Shown in pieces: positions 1 through 11,415 of a DNA stretch of 64,000 nt. The position numbers were made by a program, and so were the translations under genes. The notes beneath the pieces are model-generated. The model saw only the letters and a list, made by a program, of their open reading frames with translations. It was not told where the DNA came from and did not search any database. The first letter of the stretch is position 1. Every line of letters begins with the position of its first letter. The stretch comes from Paraphysomonas bandaiensis (Eukaryota > Chrysophyceae). The stretch lies in the NCBI GenBank assembly GCA_965644295.1, contig CBFFRP010000297.1, positions 124,001-188,000 of the forward strand, read 5' to 3'.

Positions 1-3000
1 ATTGTGTATTCACAGTAAGTGGAGATCATATCATCCGCAAGACGTACGACGACTTCAATGAGTTCTTCTGGTCACCTGTTTGTCTCAAGTACGCCCATCA
101 TCACTCTGATGATCTCGGAGACGTCGATGGTTCTCACACCACCGACACTGAGGTTACCATATCGGAAGCCCTTCAGGTGGTGAATTATAATCGTGTGCTG
201 TTATACATGGTGTAGTAATGTGATTATATTATGACTATATAGAATGCAAGTAAAACCTACCTTGAAAAGCGTTCGTGGCTGCACCCCCTGCAGTCTTTTC
301 ACCGGATAATGGAGTGGCACGTGATCGCATTCACAATCCTTGCTACGATAGCTTTTTCTAACGCCTTAGTGTGGCGGGTGTCGTATACCTTGCTCGTGGG
401 TTCATTTATTTTCTGGGAGATTAATTTCATGGGCATATTATCAACATGCCTCGAGGTTTGGACCATATTTCCTTCAAGCTCTCTCTCAGGGCCCGCTATA
501 TATGGCTACCTTTTGCGCCTGTTGGCTGGTTATGTTGTACTTCTATACCAGTCCATATATTTTCACTGGGCTTTCCGTCATGACGATGCAGGAGAGAACT
601 CAATGCGATCACTTGGAGACGCCAATTTCTGGTGGTGGCAGTACTTGTGGATCTCTTTTTTTGCACTCCTCCTCTATTTTGCAGAAACTATAATATGCTG
701 TGCTCCTGCAATATACTCCTATGTCATGGTGTGGAACAATGATTTTGTCCAGGCTCTCTTGAACATATTATATCCCTTTTCTCAGCTCTATGTTGGTAAA
801 GCTATTCATACAAAGCAGCTGGAAAGTCTCACCTATATCTGTTTCTGGCTGACTTTAATTGCATTCAAGCTCTGGTTTGGCTATTACTATATTGTGTTTC
901 CTATTACTGTTCCGTCCATTGAACTATACGATGATTACATGAATTACCCTGAGGTTCCATTTGTGAAGACTGCTGTGCTCATGGCGATATGGTGGTTTCC
1001 TCATTTTATGGTTTTTCTGATAGACTTGTCCATATGGTTTTCTGTATGGTCTGCAACTGTTGGGGGGCTACAAGCCTTGCTCGATCGTCAAGGTGCTGTG
1101 AGAAACGCCCATAACATGCGGTCGCACTTTATGAAACTTCCTTTTGCCTTTGCGGAGAAGTTAATGCCAGCGGATACCTCATCTCAGTTTGCTCGTGCAG
1201 TAAGTCGTATGAGCACCGCTGCGTTACCCACTAAGGGTCAACTAGAGTCTATTACTCCAGCACAGTCATCATCCACCCAACCATCTCGAGCACGATCCAC
1301 CAATGAGTTACATTCATATCAGTATAGCTCTATTCCGGACAATGAGTTTGACTCCGTTGAGGTGGCTCCGCAGATGCTGAACTATTCGAGGCCCCATCAG
1401 CAAATAGTTGAGGAATTTCTGGACTCACGAAGCAAAAAGTGGGTAAACTTCGCATGTGTATGGAATGAGATAATTATGAAATTGAGAGAGGGTGATCTGC
1501 TTTCTAACAGCGAGCGTGAAATTCTTATTTTTACTCATTTTGATTGGCTCTCTAAACCAGTGTACCTACCGCTGTATCAGACCGCTGGACGTGTGGAAAC
1601 AGCTATATATGAATACAAGAATGCAGCAGCAAGTTATCATCACAAAGACAGCGACCCAGCCAAAAAGATTCTGATTGCACAAAACCTGAAACGGTCTCTA
1701 GATGTTCCCACAGCAGAGGCAGTGACGGAGGTTTGGGAGCTCATGCGATGGGTGCTGCTTGCGCTTATGGGGCCCGCGCATAATGAGGATATGCAGCAGG
1801 TATTTTCTGAGATACATCACTGGGCAGTTACGGATGATGTCTATAAGCACATGTCGCTAAATAAGCTTCCTGCAATTGTCGATCATTTATACAATATAGC
1901 AAATTCTCTCAAGGGTGTCCTGACGAAACGTAGCAAGAGCCCGGTTATATCTGGCGAGGTTGCCAAGCAAAGTTCCGAAGCTAAGCAAACTCAAGAATCA
2001 GTATCCACAAGCAACAGTGATGAAAACAAAGGTGGAATAACGCGGTCTATTAGCACCGGGTTCCTTGCTGCCATTGGTGCAGCTAATGGGGATCCTGATT
2101 CACTCCCTTCGACAAGCAATGAGGGAGAGTCAGGCACTCGCCCAGCCCGGTCTTCCAGGAAGAGCGATACGAAGTATACACAACTACAACCCTTCAGAAG
2201 TGAAATCGGTGTAGCTGACCGTGTGAGGGACAAGATTCGTGACGACCTGAGAGGCGTATTCAATCTGCTGAAAGATGCGCTGAGAAGGGGAGGCAGTGGC
2301 CAGGAGAGTGCTATTGCCCCACAGGCGCATGATATCATCAATCGAATTACATTTATTCTGTCTTTAGAAAAAGGATTTTTGTGGAATGATGTGTATGCAT
2401 CTCGCCAAGTGGATGACTTGGCGAAGGATATTCGCATGCAATCTGTGCTGAGTAAAGTGTGTGGTCTTCTGAAATTGCGACAAACTCAGATTGAACCTGC
2501 ATCCCCAGAAGCGAGACGTCGACTACACTTTTTTGTGAACTCTTTGTTTATGAATCTTCCATCTGTGCCGTCTATGATTCACAGCAAGGATTACACTTGC
2601 TTGACCCCATTTTACTCGGAGGATGTTCTTCTTACTCGGGATGACCTGGAGCAAAAGAATTCCGATGGCGTGAGCACTATCCTCTATTTGCAAACGTTAT
2701 ACAAGAAGGATTGGCATAACTTTCTAGAGAGGCTTGGTCTCGTAGATGACCAGCTTATATGGTCCTCAAAAAATATTCAAGAGACAAGAATGTGGGCCTC
2801 CATGCGCGCGCAAACATTGTTCCGTACTGTTGAAGGCATGATGTTCACAGAGACTTCTATCCGTCTCCTAGGCGAGCTTGAGGGAATTGCCGACCAGACT
2901 CTGGATGCTCTTGCGAAATTGAAATTTTCCTATGTTGTAGCCGCACAAGCGTACGCCACAATGAAGAAAACAGGTGATCACAAGGCCGATGATATAGATT

Positions 3001-5649
3001 TCCTTCTTGCTAGGCATCCTAATTTAAGAGTAGCGTATATTGAAACTCTTCGCCCGCACCGCAGTGAACATGTGACGTACTATTCCGTTCTCATCAAACA
3101 TGACTCGGATGCGACCTCTGATTCCACTCACTCCCGTGGTAAGGCTCACAGTGAATACAAAGTTAAAGAAGTCTACCGAGTTAAGCTCCCGGGTAACCCA
3201 ATTCTTGGGGAGGGTAAGCCCGAGAACCAGAATCATGCGGTGGTTTTCACGCGAGGGCGGTACTTGCAAGCAATCGATATGAACCAAGCAGGCTACTTTG
3301 AAGAGTCACTGAAGATGAGGAATCTGCTGCAGGAATTTGATTTAACTGGCTGCAAGATACTGGGATTCCGAGAACATATTTTTACAGGGTCAGTGTCGAG
3401 TGTAGCGAACTACATGGCGCTGCAGGAACTCTCGTTTGTGACTCTTGGGCAGCGGGTGCTCACGCAACCTTTGTGTGTCCGACAACACTATGGCCACCCT
3501 GATATATTCGACAAGCTATTCGTGATGACTGAGGGTGGTGTGTCCAAGGCCTCCCGGGGTATTAATTTGTCTGAAGATGTATTTGCTGGATTCAACTGCA
3601 CAATTCGTGGCCACAGAGTAGAGTTCCGGGAGTATGCACAGGTGGGGAAAGGGCGAGACGTGGGCCTGCAGCAGACTTACAAGTTCGAAGCGAAACTCTC
3701 GCAGGGTAACGCGGAGCAGTCCATTTCTCGGGATATGAGTAGGCTGTGCAGTCGACTTGACTTCTTCCGCCTAATGAGTTTCTATTATGGTGGTATTGGT
3801 CATTACATGGCCAACACTATTGTAATGTTCACACTGGTTTTGGTTGTGTACACTATGGTAGCTACGGCGATATTCAACGAGGAGGCTGTGAATGGTCGAA
3901 AGTTAAAGCCAGAAGGCGTCCTACAAATGGTTCTCGCGGGGATGGGGCTTTTGCAGACTCTCCCTCTCTGCTCCACATTAGCTGTTGAGAAAGGCTTTGT
4001 GGAGATGGTATCTGAGATTGTCTATATGATCATCAGTGGAGGCCCTCTTTACTTTATTTTCCATATCCAGACGAAGAGTTTCTACTTTCAACAAACTCTA
4101 TTAGCTGGGGGGGCTATGTACCGCCCCACTGGCAGAGGATTTGTCACCAGACACTCTAGCTTTGATGAGAACTTCCGTTTCTTTGCTTCCAGTCATATAT
4201 ACCTTGGTGTTGAAATAATGATGGCACTGATTTTCTATGGAATGTACACCACATCGAAACAGTATTTGGGTTTAACGTGGTCTCTCTGGTTGGTTGTGTT
4301 AGCATTCCTCCTGGGACCGTTTTGGTTCAACCCACTGTCTTTTGAGTCCCCGAAGGTGTTGGAGGATTATGCCGCCTGGATGCAGTGGATGGATGAGTCC
4401 GGTGGACGCTCCGAGCAATCATGGAGCACTTGGTGGAAAGAGGAAAATGCTTACATTCGAGACCTATCGGGATCATGGAAAATATTCCTTGTTGTGTCTA
4501 AGTGCGCCATGTGGTCGATTGTAGGAGTTGGGCTACTGGGGAGCAAGTTTGTTCACTCTTATACTGAACAATACCGCATGGGAAGGATCCTCGTGATATT
4601 TATCCTTTATTTTGTATGTAAGTGGCTCCTGCATAAGTACGAGATGAATTGCGGTTATGCAGCGAGACGTCTTCTTCACTACGCTGTGAATATCGGTGCT
4701 GCCATACCGCTGGTGTATCTGTTCTTTAAGCACACCCGCTACTTTAGATATGCAATTGCCTTGTACTACATAATATCAGCTACATCGTATGTGCTACTTC
4801 TCAATGGCCTCAACTCCATCGTGATCCATTTGTACAAAGTGCACGACCTTTTGGTCGGACACATGTTGTTTGCTGTTCTTTTAATGATGAGTATATTCCA
4901 GGTTTTCTACTATTGTGTTGTGTTAATTGTCTTAACTTGTTATGAGTATAGATTGGTATTCTTCAAACGTGGCTGCTGTACCACAACGCTCTATCATCTG
5001 GCGTTGTCATTGAAGATATTCTAAAATATGCCAGAAAAACTAAGGAGCGTGCAGATGCTGAGGGCGAGTCAACGTTAGCGGATCTGCGCACCCAGCTAGC
5101 TAACCAGGAGAAAACGATAAAACTTCTACTTGAAGCGAATCCTTCATTGCGTACAGAAACACAGACACTACGGGTGAATACTAAGCTCGCCAACAACGCT
5201 GCGGAAGCAACCCCCTTGAATAGATTGTCTCCACGCGGTTGGTTACGAATTTTTCTATGTACAACTGATATTAACATGCTTGAATAGATTTGGTGTCTCC
5301 ACCTGATAAGATCCCTTCTGTTTTGTCATCAAATACCACATCGAAAAAGAATTATGGATCTGTGTCTTTCAAAGACTCGACGGAAGACTCGGTACGTAGG
5401 AGCGGAAATGCCTACACATCATCTGGGTCAAATAGTCCTCCGAGAGGGTATGCAAGTATGTCTTCCATATCCCGTGATAGACAACGCTCTGGGGATAAGA
5501 ACGACACATCAACCCCACGCAAATCCAGGTCACATCTCTCCATGCAAACAGGTGAGGCTGAGTTCGAGGACCTCTCGAGAAAACCAGCAGGTAAAAACGC
5601 CGAGGGTTTCTTCTTTAAGCAGCCATCTGCACTCCCTAAGCGAGAGTGA
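1..5649 (+). CDS. 1,3-beta-glucan (callose) synthase, 3' part, 5' truncated by window edge
   Basis: Membrane GT48 enzyme that polymerises UDP-glucose into 1,3-beta-glucan at the plasma membrane. The gene enters from the left edge in frame 3. The exon model is 3-176, 243-4901, 4952-5237 and 5288-5649, with introns of 66, 50 and 50 bp that keep the frame. The first exon reads KTYDDFNEFFWS, the conserved block before the N-terminal membrane domain. Around 3240-3800 the protein carries the glucan-synthase signatures FTRGRYLQAIDMNQ, ALQELSFVTLGQRV, DKLFVMTEGGVSKASRGIN and EYAQVGKGRDVG. Hydrophobic segments lie before (about 310-1080) and after (about 3780-4900) the cytosolic catalytic region, as in FKS/GSL proteins. 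Exon 3 restores the conserved QTWLLYHNA tail. The last exon adds a Ser-rich hydrophilic C-terminus ending at TGA 5647-5649. The N-terminus lies outside the window. Confidence 0.93.
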
Positions 5650-6254
5650 TTCCATTGCAATTCTTATATTTATCTGAGATCACAGTTGTCGATCCTCCGC
5701 GTATTGTTTTGTGTTTGAGAATAGTAATACGGTTTTTGAATTTCAATTTTGTAATAAGAATTTGTTCAGTGTCAGTGATATATGTGTGTTCTGGCCTACA
5801 CTACAAGCTGATTTGTACTGATGTACTGATAGTAGTGAGAGTGTATGGCAGATGTGTAAACAAAAGCGAATTATAGCAAAGATACATATACAAGGTATGT
5901 ATGAAAGATGTAAATATATGCAGAATTAGTGAGTCTACTATGCGTTGGATATATTCGTAGGGATGAAATAAGAGTAAGATACAAGCTGGTTTCTTAAGAT
6001 GGTTTCTAATTGTTACGCAAATCTGGTTGTCATTGTCATTCAATTCTATATCAACTCATTGCTGTAATAACTGCAATTATTAATCAAGCATCCAATTAAT
6101 TGTCTTCGAATATATTTTAGATTCACTTTTTGAACTATAATCACATCCTAAAGATGCCGATATGCAGGCAAATACATCAAAATTTCAAGGTATCTAGGTA
6201 TCATTCACTTGCGAAAATTAGCCATAACAATTTAGCCAAGCACAAACATGCAAC
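5650..6254. other. AT-rich 3' flank of the glucan synthase gene
   Basis: No convincing coding potential on either strand. The stretch is AT-rich and presumably holds the 3' UTR and polyadenylation region of the glucan synthase gene before repeat-derived sequence begins near 6255. Confidence 0.5.
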
Positions 6255-6980
6255 CAGTTTTGCTCTATCAGCAAACGCAGAATGTTGATATACCTGACAT
6301 CTGCTGACTTCAGGAGTTTGAGTTCTCAAGGTGAACACCTCGGATATTCTTGACTTCAGCAGGCAGCCCAATACACCGGATACCCTTGAGGTTGACTCAT
6401 TCCCGGAGTGTTTATTCGTCAGGGCCCAAAGATAGAATGTCTGATTATTTAGCAATAGACATGTAAGTGTTAAATCTAAACAGAAATCTATCTAGTACTT
6501 AAAATACTAATATCCTACTGTTTGATGCTACAGAGGCTGTTCACAAAGTCCACCTTCGTGTGTAGATATATATTTTATTTATGAAAGAGCGTCCCTCAAC
6601 AAAGTCGGACTCGCACCTTTTCGTGGTGTTCTGGGGGATAAGTACCGGAGAGATTCTCTCTGGGAAACTAACGTGAGCCGCAAACATAGTCAGCAGATAT
6701 TGTTCTGTCCACTCATAGCCAAATGCTTGTGTGGTACAAGGGACACTAATAAGTGTCACTTGTGTAGACGTCTTTGGGCCCTGACGAATAAACAGGCATC
6801 CGGGAATGGGCCCACCTCAAGGGCATCCGGGACAGGGCCCACCAGAAGGGTAACCGGGGTATTGGGCTGCCTGCTGAAGTTAAGCATCCGGGATGTTCAC
6901 CTTAAGAACTCAAAACACCTGAAGTCAGCAGATGTCAGGTATATCAACATTCTGCTTGCTCCCTGCGTTTGCTTTGAGTG
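6255..6980. repeat. Large inverted repeat (foldback-like), arms about 175-205 bp
   Basis: The segment at about 6255-6430 is an approximate reverse complement of about 6775-6980. Shared blocks include the motif read on + at 6930-6960 (CTGAAGTCAGCAGATGTCAG) and the block around GGGCCCTGACGAATAAACA. The arms are separated by about 345 bp. The right arm lies within the 1.2-kb element at 6593-7801. The left arm therefore looks like a second, inverted, 5'-truncated copy of the same family. Arm lengths are approximate because small insertions differ between arms. Confidence 0.7.
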
Positions 6981-7801
6981 ATTGATGCTGAGTATGAGTT
7001 CACATTATTCGGTATCTGTGTGGCCAATGACCGAGGTAATGCGTCAAACTTTCCTCATGGATGCATGGCAATGGCAATGATGTGATTAGACCTGTCATGT
7101 CTTCTCACACGTCTACTGCCTAGTCTTGGTTTCTCCTGACCCAGGTCATTGAGATTATATCAAGGCTCTGGCACTGTTCTCCAAGCAGTGTCAGGTACAT
7201 TTGTGGTGCTTTTATGTTATTCTTGCTTAGTAGGTTTTCATCCGAGCGGGGAAGGTGCACGGTTTCCTACTAGTGTAAGTCACTCGGGAGAAGAGTGCAA
7301 GGTGGATGCATGTGCTGGACGAGTGCACACAATGGAGGGAAGACATTGGAGTCAGCTTGAATTTGTAACAGATTTTGGTAGATGTCTGTTTCATGCGTCA
7401 GTGTGCAAAATTGCACCAGTGAGACCGCTTCGTGACCGTGGGAGGACCCGGCGCTATAGAGCTACTTTATTCTCCCTTCCAGACTACCTGCTGCTGTGAA
7501 CACCACCTTGAAGAGGGCCCTAAAGATCTGCCGCATATACAGGAGACATACGCCGAAGACACCGACCGCAAGTTGTTTGTGTTAGGACAAGTAGATTGGG
7601 CAGGAGCGTATGATCCGGCTTAAACACGCAACTCGTCGTATGCCCATGTAGCTAACTAAATCGTGTTGTATAGTTGAGCACTTGTCGGTGCATGCAATAG
7701 TAACTAGATGAGAGTCATGTTATGCATAGTGTCGCGCGAGTTGTTAGGTTGGTCGCGGCAACGCACAAGCTTGCGCTTCTTAATAATCAGATTTTCAATA
7801 A
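6593..7801 (-). mobile_element. 1.2-kb interspersed element with 13-bp target-site-like duplication
   Basis: The direct repeat TATGAAAGAGCGT occurs at 6580-6592 and 7802-7814, exactly bounding this segment. A related copy lies at 37764-38249 (shorter, interior missing) and a fragment at about 18869-18965. All start with CCCTCAACRAAGTCGGACTCG. The two longer copies end near AGATTTTCAATA. On the minus strand the first 170 bp encode a conserved peptide (VPCTTQAFGYEW ... RCESDFVEG) shared among copies. Weak short ORFs at 7149-7499 and 7432-7623 (+) have no recognisable domain. A duplication this long suggests target-primed or similar integration. The family is not recognised. Confidence 0.6.
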
Positions 7802-7814
7802 TATGAAAGAGCGT

Positions 7815-8915
7815 TGTATCTGTGCTTTATTCAGCACATCTTCCCTACCACACTGAGGTTGATTACTACACTTCTTTCTTGAAATCTGCATTTTGAACAA
7901 TGTCCATTTTGAAATCTGTACTCGCGTGGAATTTCATCCCAGGGTAATTTAATTGTTCAATAGTGTACCTGGACATCATCATTTAGATCAAGCTGTCCTT
8001 CTCCATCTGATAATAAAAGTTTACAGACGATGTTAAACTTCTCTAAATATCCTGGCATGATCCACTTCGCATGCGACTAATTGCATCACATCAACATCAA
8101 TTACCAATAAATTGAAAACCAATTAGCTGTTACTCAAGCCTGATGAAAAACCAGAAAGTCTGTCTTTAAAATTCATTAAAGTACGTGGAAACTAGGGCTA
8201 CCATTTTCCTGTTCTTCAATATGTCAAAATAGTTTACAAATAAGCTGTGCACTTAACAACTTGAATGATAATTTTTTTAAATGTAATGCTATTTTCTTTT
8301 TGGGCCGTCAGTGCACATTTGTAAACCTAATGCACATACTGGGTCAGTGGTTAAGATGTTAAGATCAGTTTCTAGTTTCGTGTACATACTATCTGCCTTC
8401 ATTTCAGTATGTGCAAAATTTAATGTCAGTAGGACACGTAGTAACGTGTCCCCTGTGTGACAGCTACCTTTGGTATTTGGTATGTCATGTGACGTGGTGA
8501 TTTTTTAATTATATAGAACCAGTACTTTATAAAATAGCATGACTAGATACTAGATAATTCAACCAATTTGACTAGGTTGAATAATATTTCTCAAAACATA
8601 TTAATATTCTACAAGTACAACAATAGTTTCTAAATTGTTTTTTAGCGACATTTGATTTTTCTTCCCGGGTTTCGACCGTTTCTCTACGTTACATACCTAC
8701 GCGTAGCTAAGCTCAACGTTTAGCATATAAGAAGCAAGCAGTAAGTTGATACACAAACAGTGTGGTGATGGTAACTTTCGATGGCCATACTTATATCAAA
8801 TATCAAAACTCGTTATCATTACTATGACATACGTATCATACACACATCAACGGCACGTAACTTGCTGTGTTACATATGGTTATCTGAAATATATGCTGAC
8901 GACTACTGAGGCTCA
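7815..8915. other. Intergenic, AT-rich, nothing recognised
   Basis: No supported gene, RNA or repeat was found between the element at 6593-7801 and the 3' end of the KRE6-like gene on the minus strand. Short open frames here have no domain signal. Confidence 0.5.
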
Positions 8916-10782
8916 TTATAACCACAACGTCGCAAACGTGTCCGATATACTGCCATACTCTCGACGTCGCATACCAATGGCTACAGCTGAACTCACTAGA
9001 GACCCAAATAATATAACAGCGCACCATCCCAGGAAGGAAGGTATGAAAGGTGACGCCATGTATACCCAGTGCTCCTCAATATCCCAGTCTGGGAAATCGT
9101 TACAATAAGCAGGCACCTGTGGTACCGTTAAAAGACTTACAAAACCGGGCAACAGACGAAACTTACCAAACAGTGAGGGCCCGTCCAGTCATGGTGACAA
9201 ACGCAACGACTGTATCTCCCGCATCTTCCTTCCCCACATTGTATGTCCGTCCTGCACGTTCCGCCCCCATTCTTCACGTCTTTTAGCGCATGCTTGTCAT
9301 TCATACGCTTGTACTTATGCTCATTCGCGATTATGTACTTCTTGGTGGGGAAAGCTCTAGGGTTGCATCCGACGGTATGCGTGGGGTTCTCCTTGTCCTG
9401 GTATATGCGAATGTGGTCAACACTGAAAATAGCAGGGAGAGAGCGACAAAATCCCGGGTCAAATCCACACCTTCCAGTACTAGTTTTACAGTCAAACTCG
9501 GTACAACCCTGCGGTGTTGGAGGGAAACCCCAGGACGTGGATATGGCGGTATTAATTATCACATATGAGGGTTCAGTGGGAATAAGCGATCCCATTATAT
9601 CAAGTCCTGCTTGGTCTACACCAAAGGAGAGTTCTCCATCTATATACCATCTTAGGTAACCATCTTTCCCGGGTTCCCACTCCAGTCTGAATCGGTGCAT
9701 CGTTTCCCAGAACGAGTCATTCAGGTTTCCTATCGCTCCAACTGCATCACACTGATAGGACTCCTTTTTAGACCTGCCCACTAAAAGATAGAGATCTGTT
9801 ACAGGAAAGAAATTATGCAACACAAGGGTCACTCACCCGGTTCCAGAGTCTTTGTCTCACCCAGGTAGCTACCGTAGAAAAAAGGGTTGATCGAGACATT
9901 CTCTCCGTAAGTAAGGTTGTCGTACCACGTGAAACCCCACTCCGGGAGAGTACCTGAGAGTGGGCGCTTCTTGGACTCTGGAATTCCAGGTGCCACTTGA
10001 AGGGTCATGGCCACATATGGTCGTTCGATCGGTTTCTTCACAAAGGGAAGTCTTCCCTTTTCTCCAGGCATTACTTCTATGATATCTATTTCCGTTGCCC
10101 CACGTCCCTCACCTGCGACCATATCAAAATGCTCGGTAACATCACACCCACTGACTGCCTGCGCATGCTGCAGGCTCCTGTCGCATCGTGTGTAGCTCCA
10201 AGGCCACATCAAATTCGTAGATTGCTCATACGTTGCGCGTCCGAGATTGCCCAGCAACCATACTGCTGGCCACAAGCCTCCCACAGAAGATTTCCCTGGA
10301 AATTTAACGTCGACTTCCAATATTCCACCTGTAAAGCAAAATTTATTCCATCCCTGCAGCATTCCACTACGAAAATGTCGTTCCATTTTCATGTACTTCT
10401 TTTTATATGGGTTAAAAGAGGTCCAGTGTGTGTCATCATCAGTTGTCAAGATGTGTAAGTGTCCATCTTTCGTATAAATATGACTAGAATTATAAAATTG
10501 AAGTGATTTTTTTCCTTGTGCAGTTTGATCATCATCAGATTTTTGTAATGCTGTCCACATGGGATCATCACCATCATGAAAGGTTCTTCCAGGTCTATTA
10601 AACTCATCTGACATTACTAAATTATATGTACGATGATTCTTATAACTTCTTATTCTATATTTATCACTATGTGTGTCTGGATCTATCCATCCACTGAATG
10701 AGGATACACATACAAGTGTATGTATGTTAATAATGGTAATAATATAGTAGATAGAATACATGTATAAGAGGGTTGAATACAA
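8916..10782 (-). CDS. KRE6/SKN1-type beta-glucan synthesis protein (GH16-like)
   Basis: Secretory-pathway protein of the family involved in beta-1,6-glucan or laminarin-type glucan branching. Minus-strand exons are 10782-9837, about 9795 or 9780 to 9167, and 9116-8916. The second intron is 50 bp; the first acceptor has two in-frame choices (41 or 56 bp). The N-terminus has a hydrophobic segment, then YNLVMSDEFNRPGRTF, a GH16/SKN1 core with EVDVKFPGK, GLWPAVWLLGNLGRATYEQS, the catalytic-type EIDIIEVM, WYIDGELSFGVDQAG and EPSYVIINTAISTSWGFP. A Cys-rich EGF-like segment (CRTDIQCGEGRCG ... GPHC) follows. The third exon adds one transmembrane helix (WCAVILFGSLVSSAVAIGM) with a short basic tail. 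Yeast KRE6 has its membrane anchor at the N-terminus, so the C-terminal helix is notable. Start ATG is at 10782, followed directly by the signal-like helix. Confidence 0.9.
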
Positions 10783-11415
10783 TCAATGAGATTGTAATAC
10801 AATCATAAGATGAAGGATGAAGGTGATGGATAGTGATAGTTGTGAGGGTCGTGGTTTATAGACAGCTGGTCAGGGCACTCCAATAAGGCGAAAATGCAAC
10901 TATGATATATATGCATATGTATGTAGAGTATGTGTGCTGTGTATACTCTGTATACGTATATATATGAGTATATACCATACGAGATGCTAGAGAGACACCA
11001 CTATACGTCTCATGTCCATTCCACTCACAGCACGTGTACAGAGTGTACCAATATACTGTACTGTACACTCTGTACGGATATATAAATAGGGAGTCCAAAA
11101 ACACTTGTTTTGTCCATTTATTTTGTGTTTTTCTGCAAATATACATAGAAATACAGACTATAATAAAAGCCCTGTGCTCCTTTTATGCGGCCACGAGCTG
11201 TTGTAATTCTATATACTATGAACGAGTGCTACGCTATGCAGTTTAATGACTTCACATTGTTACTTGGTTAAGTTTACAACGTGTAGAAGATAGGAACTTA
11301 TCAGACATTGTGTTAAGTACCTTCATTAGATAGATAGATAGATCCACTGCAGTCTATCGAATAGCTATCACTCTATTATTACATACCCTTAATACGACGA
11401 CACTATCATAACACT
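10783..11415. promoter_or_regulatory. Divergent intergenic region between KRE6-like gene and helicase
   Basis: This 633-bp spacer lies between two divergently transcribed start codons, so it should contain both promoters. It contains a perfect 13-bp inverted repeat, GTACAGAGTGTAC at 11036-11048 and GTACACTCTGTAC at 11063-11075, separated by 14 bp. A short GATA tract lies near 11331-11344. No TATA or initiator assignment is made. Confidence 0.5.

Noticed and set aside
6593-6650. A tRNA-derived SINE head (minus strand, GGTGCGAGTCC resembling a Pol III B box)
   Set aside because: The flanking bases do not form a T-stem, there is no A box at the right distance, and the segment is instead conserved as a peptide.
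7149-7623. Two short + strand frames as genes
   Set aside because: They have no domain or intron structure and lie inside a repeat element that also exists with this interior deleted.
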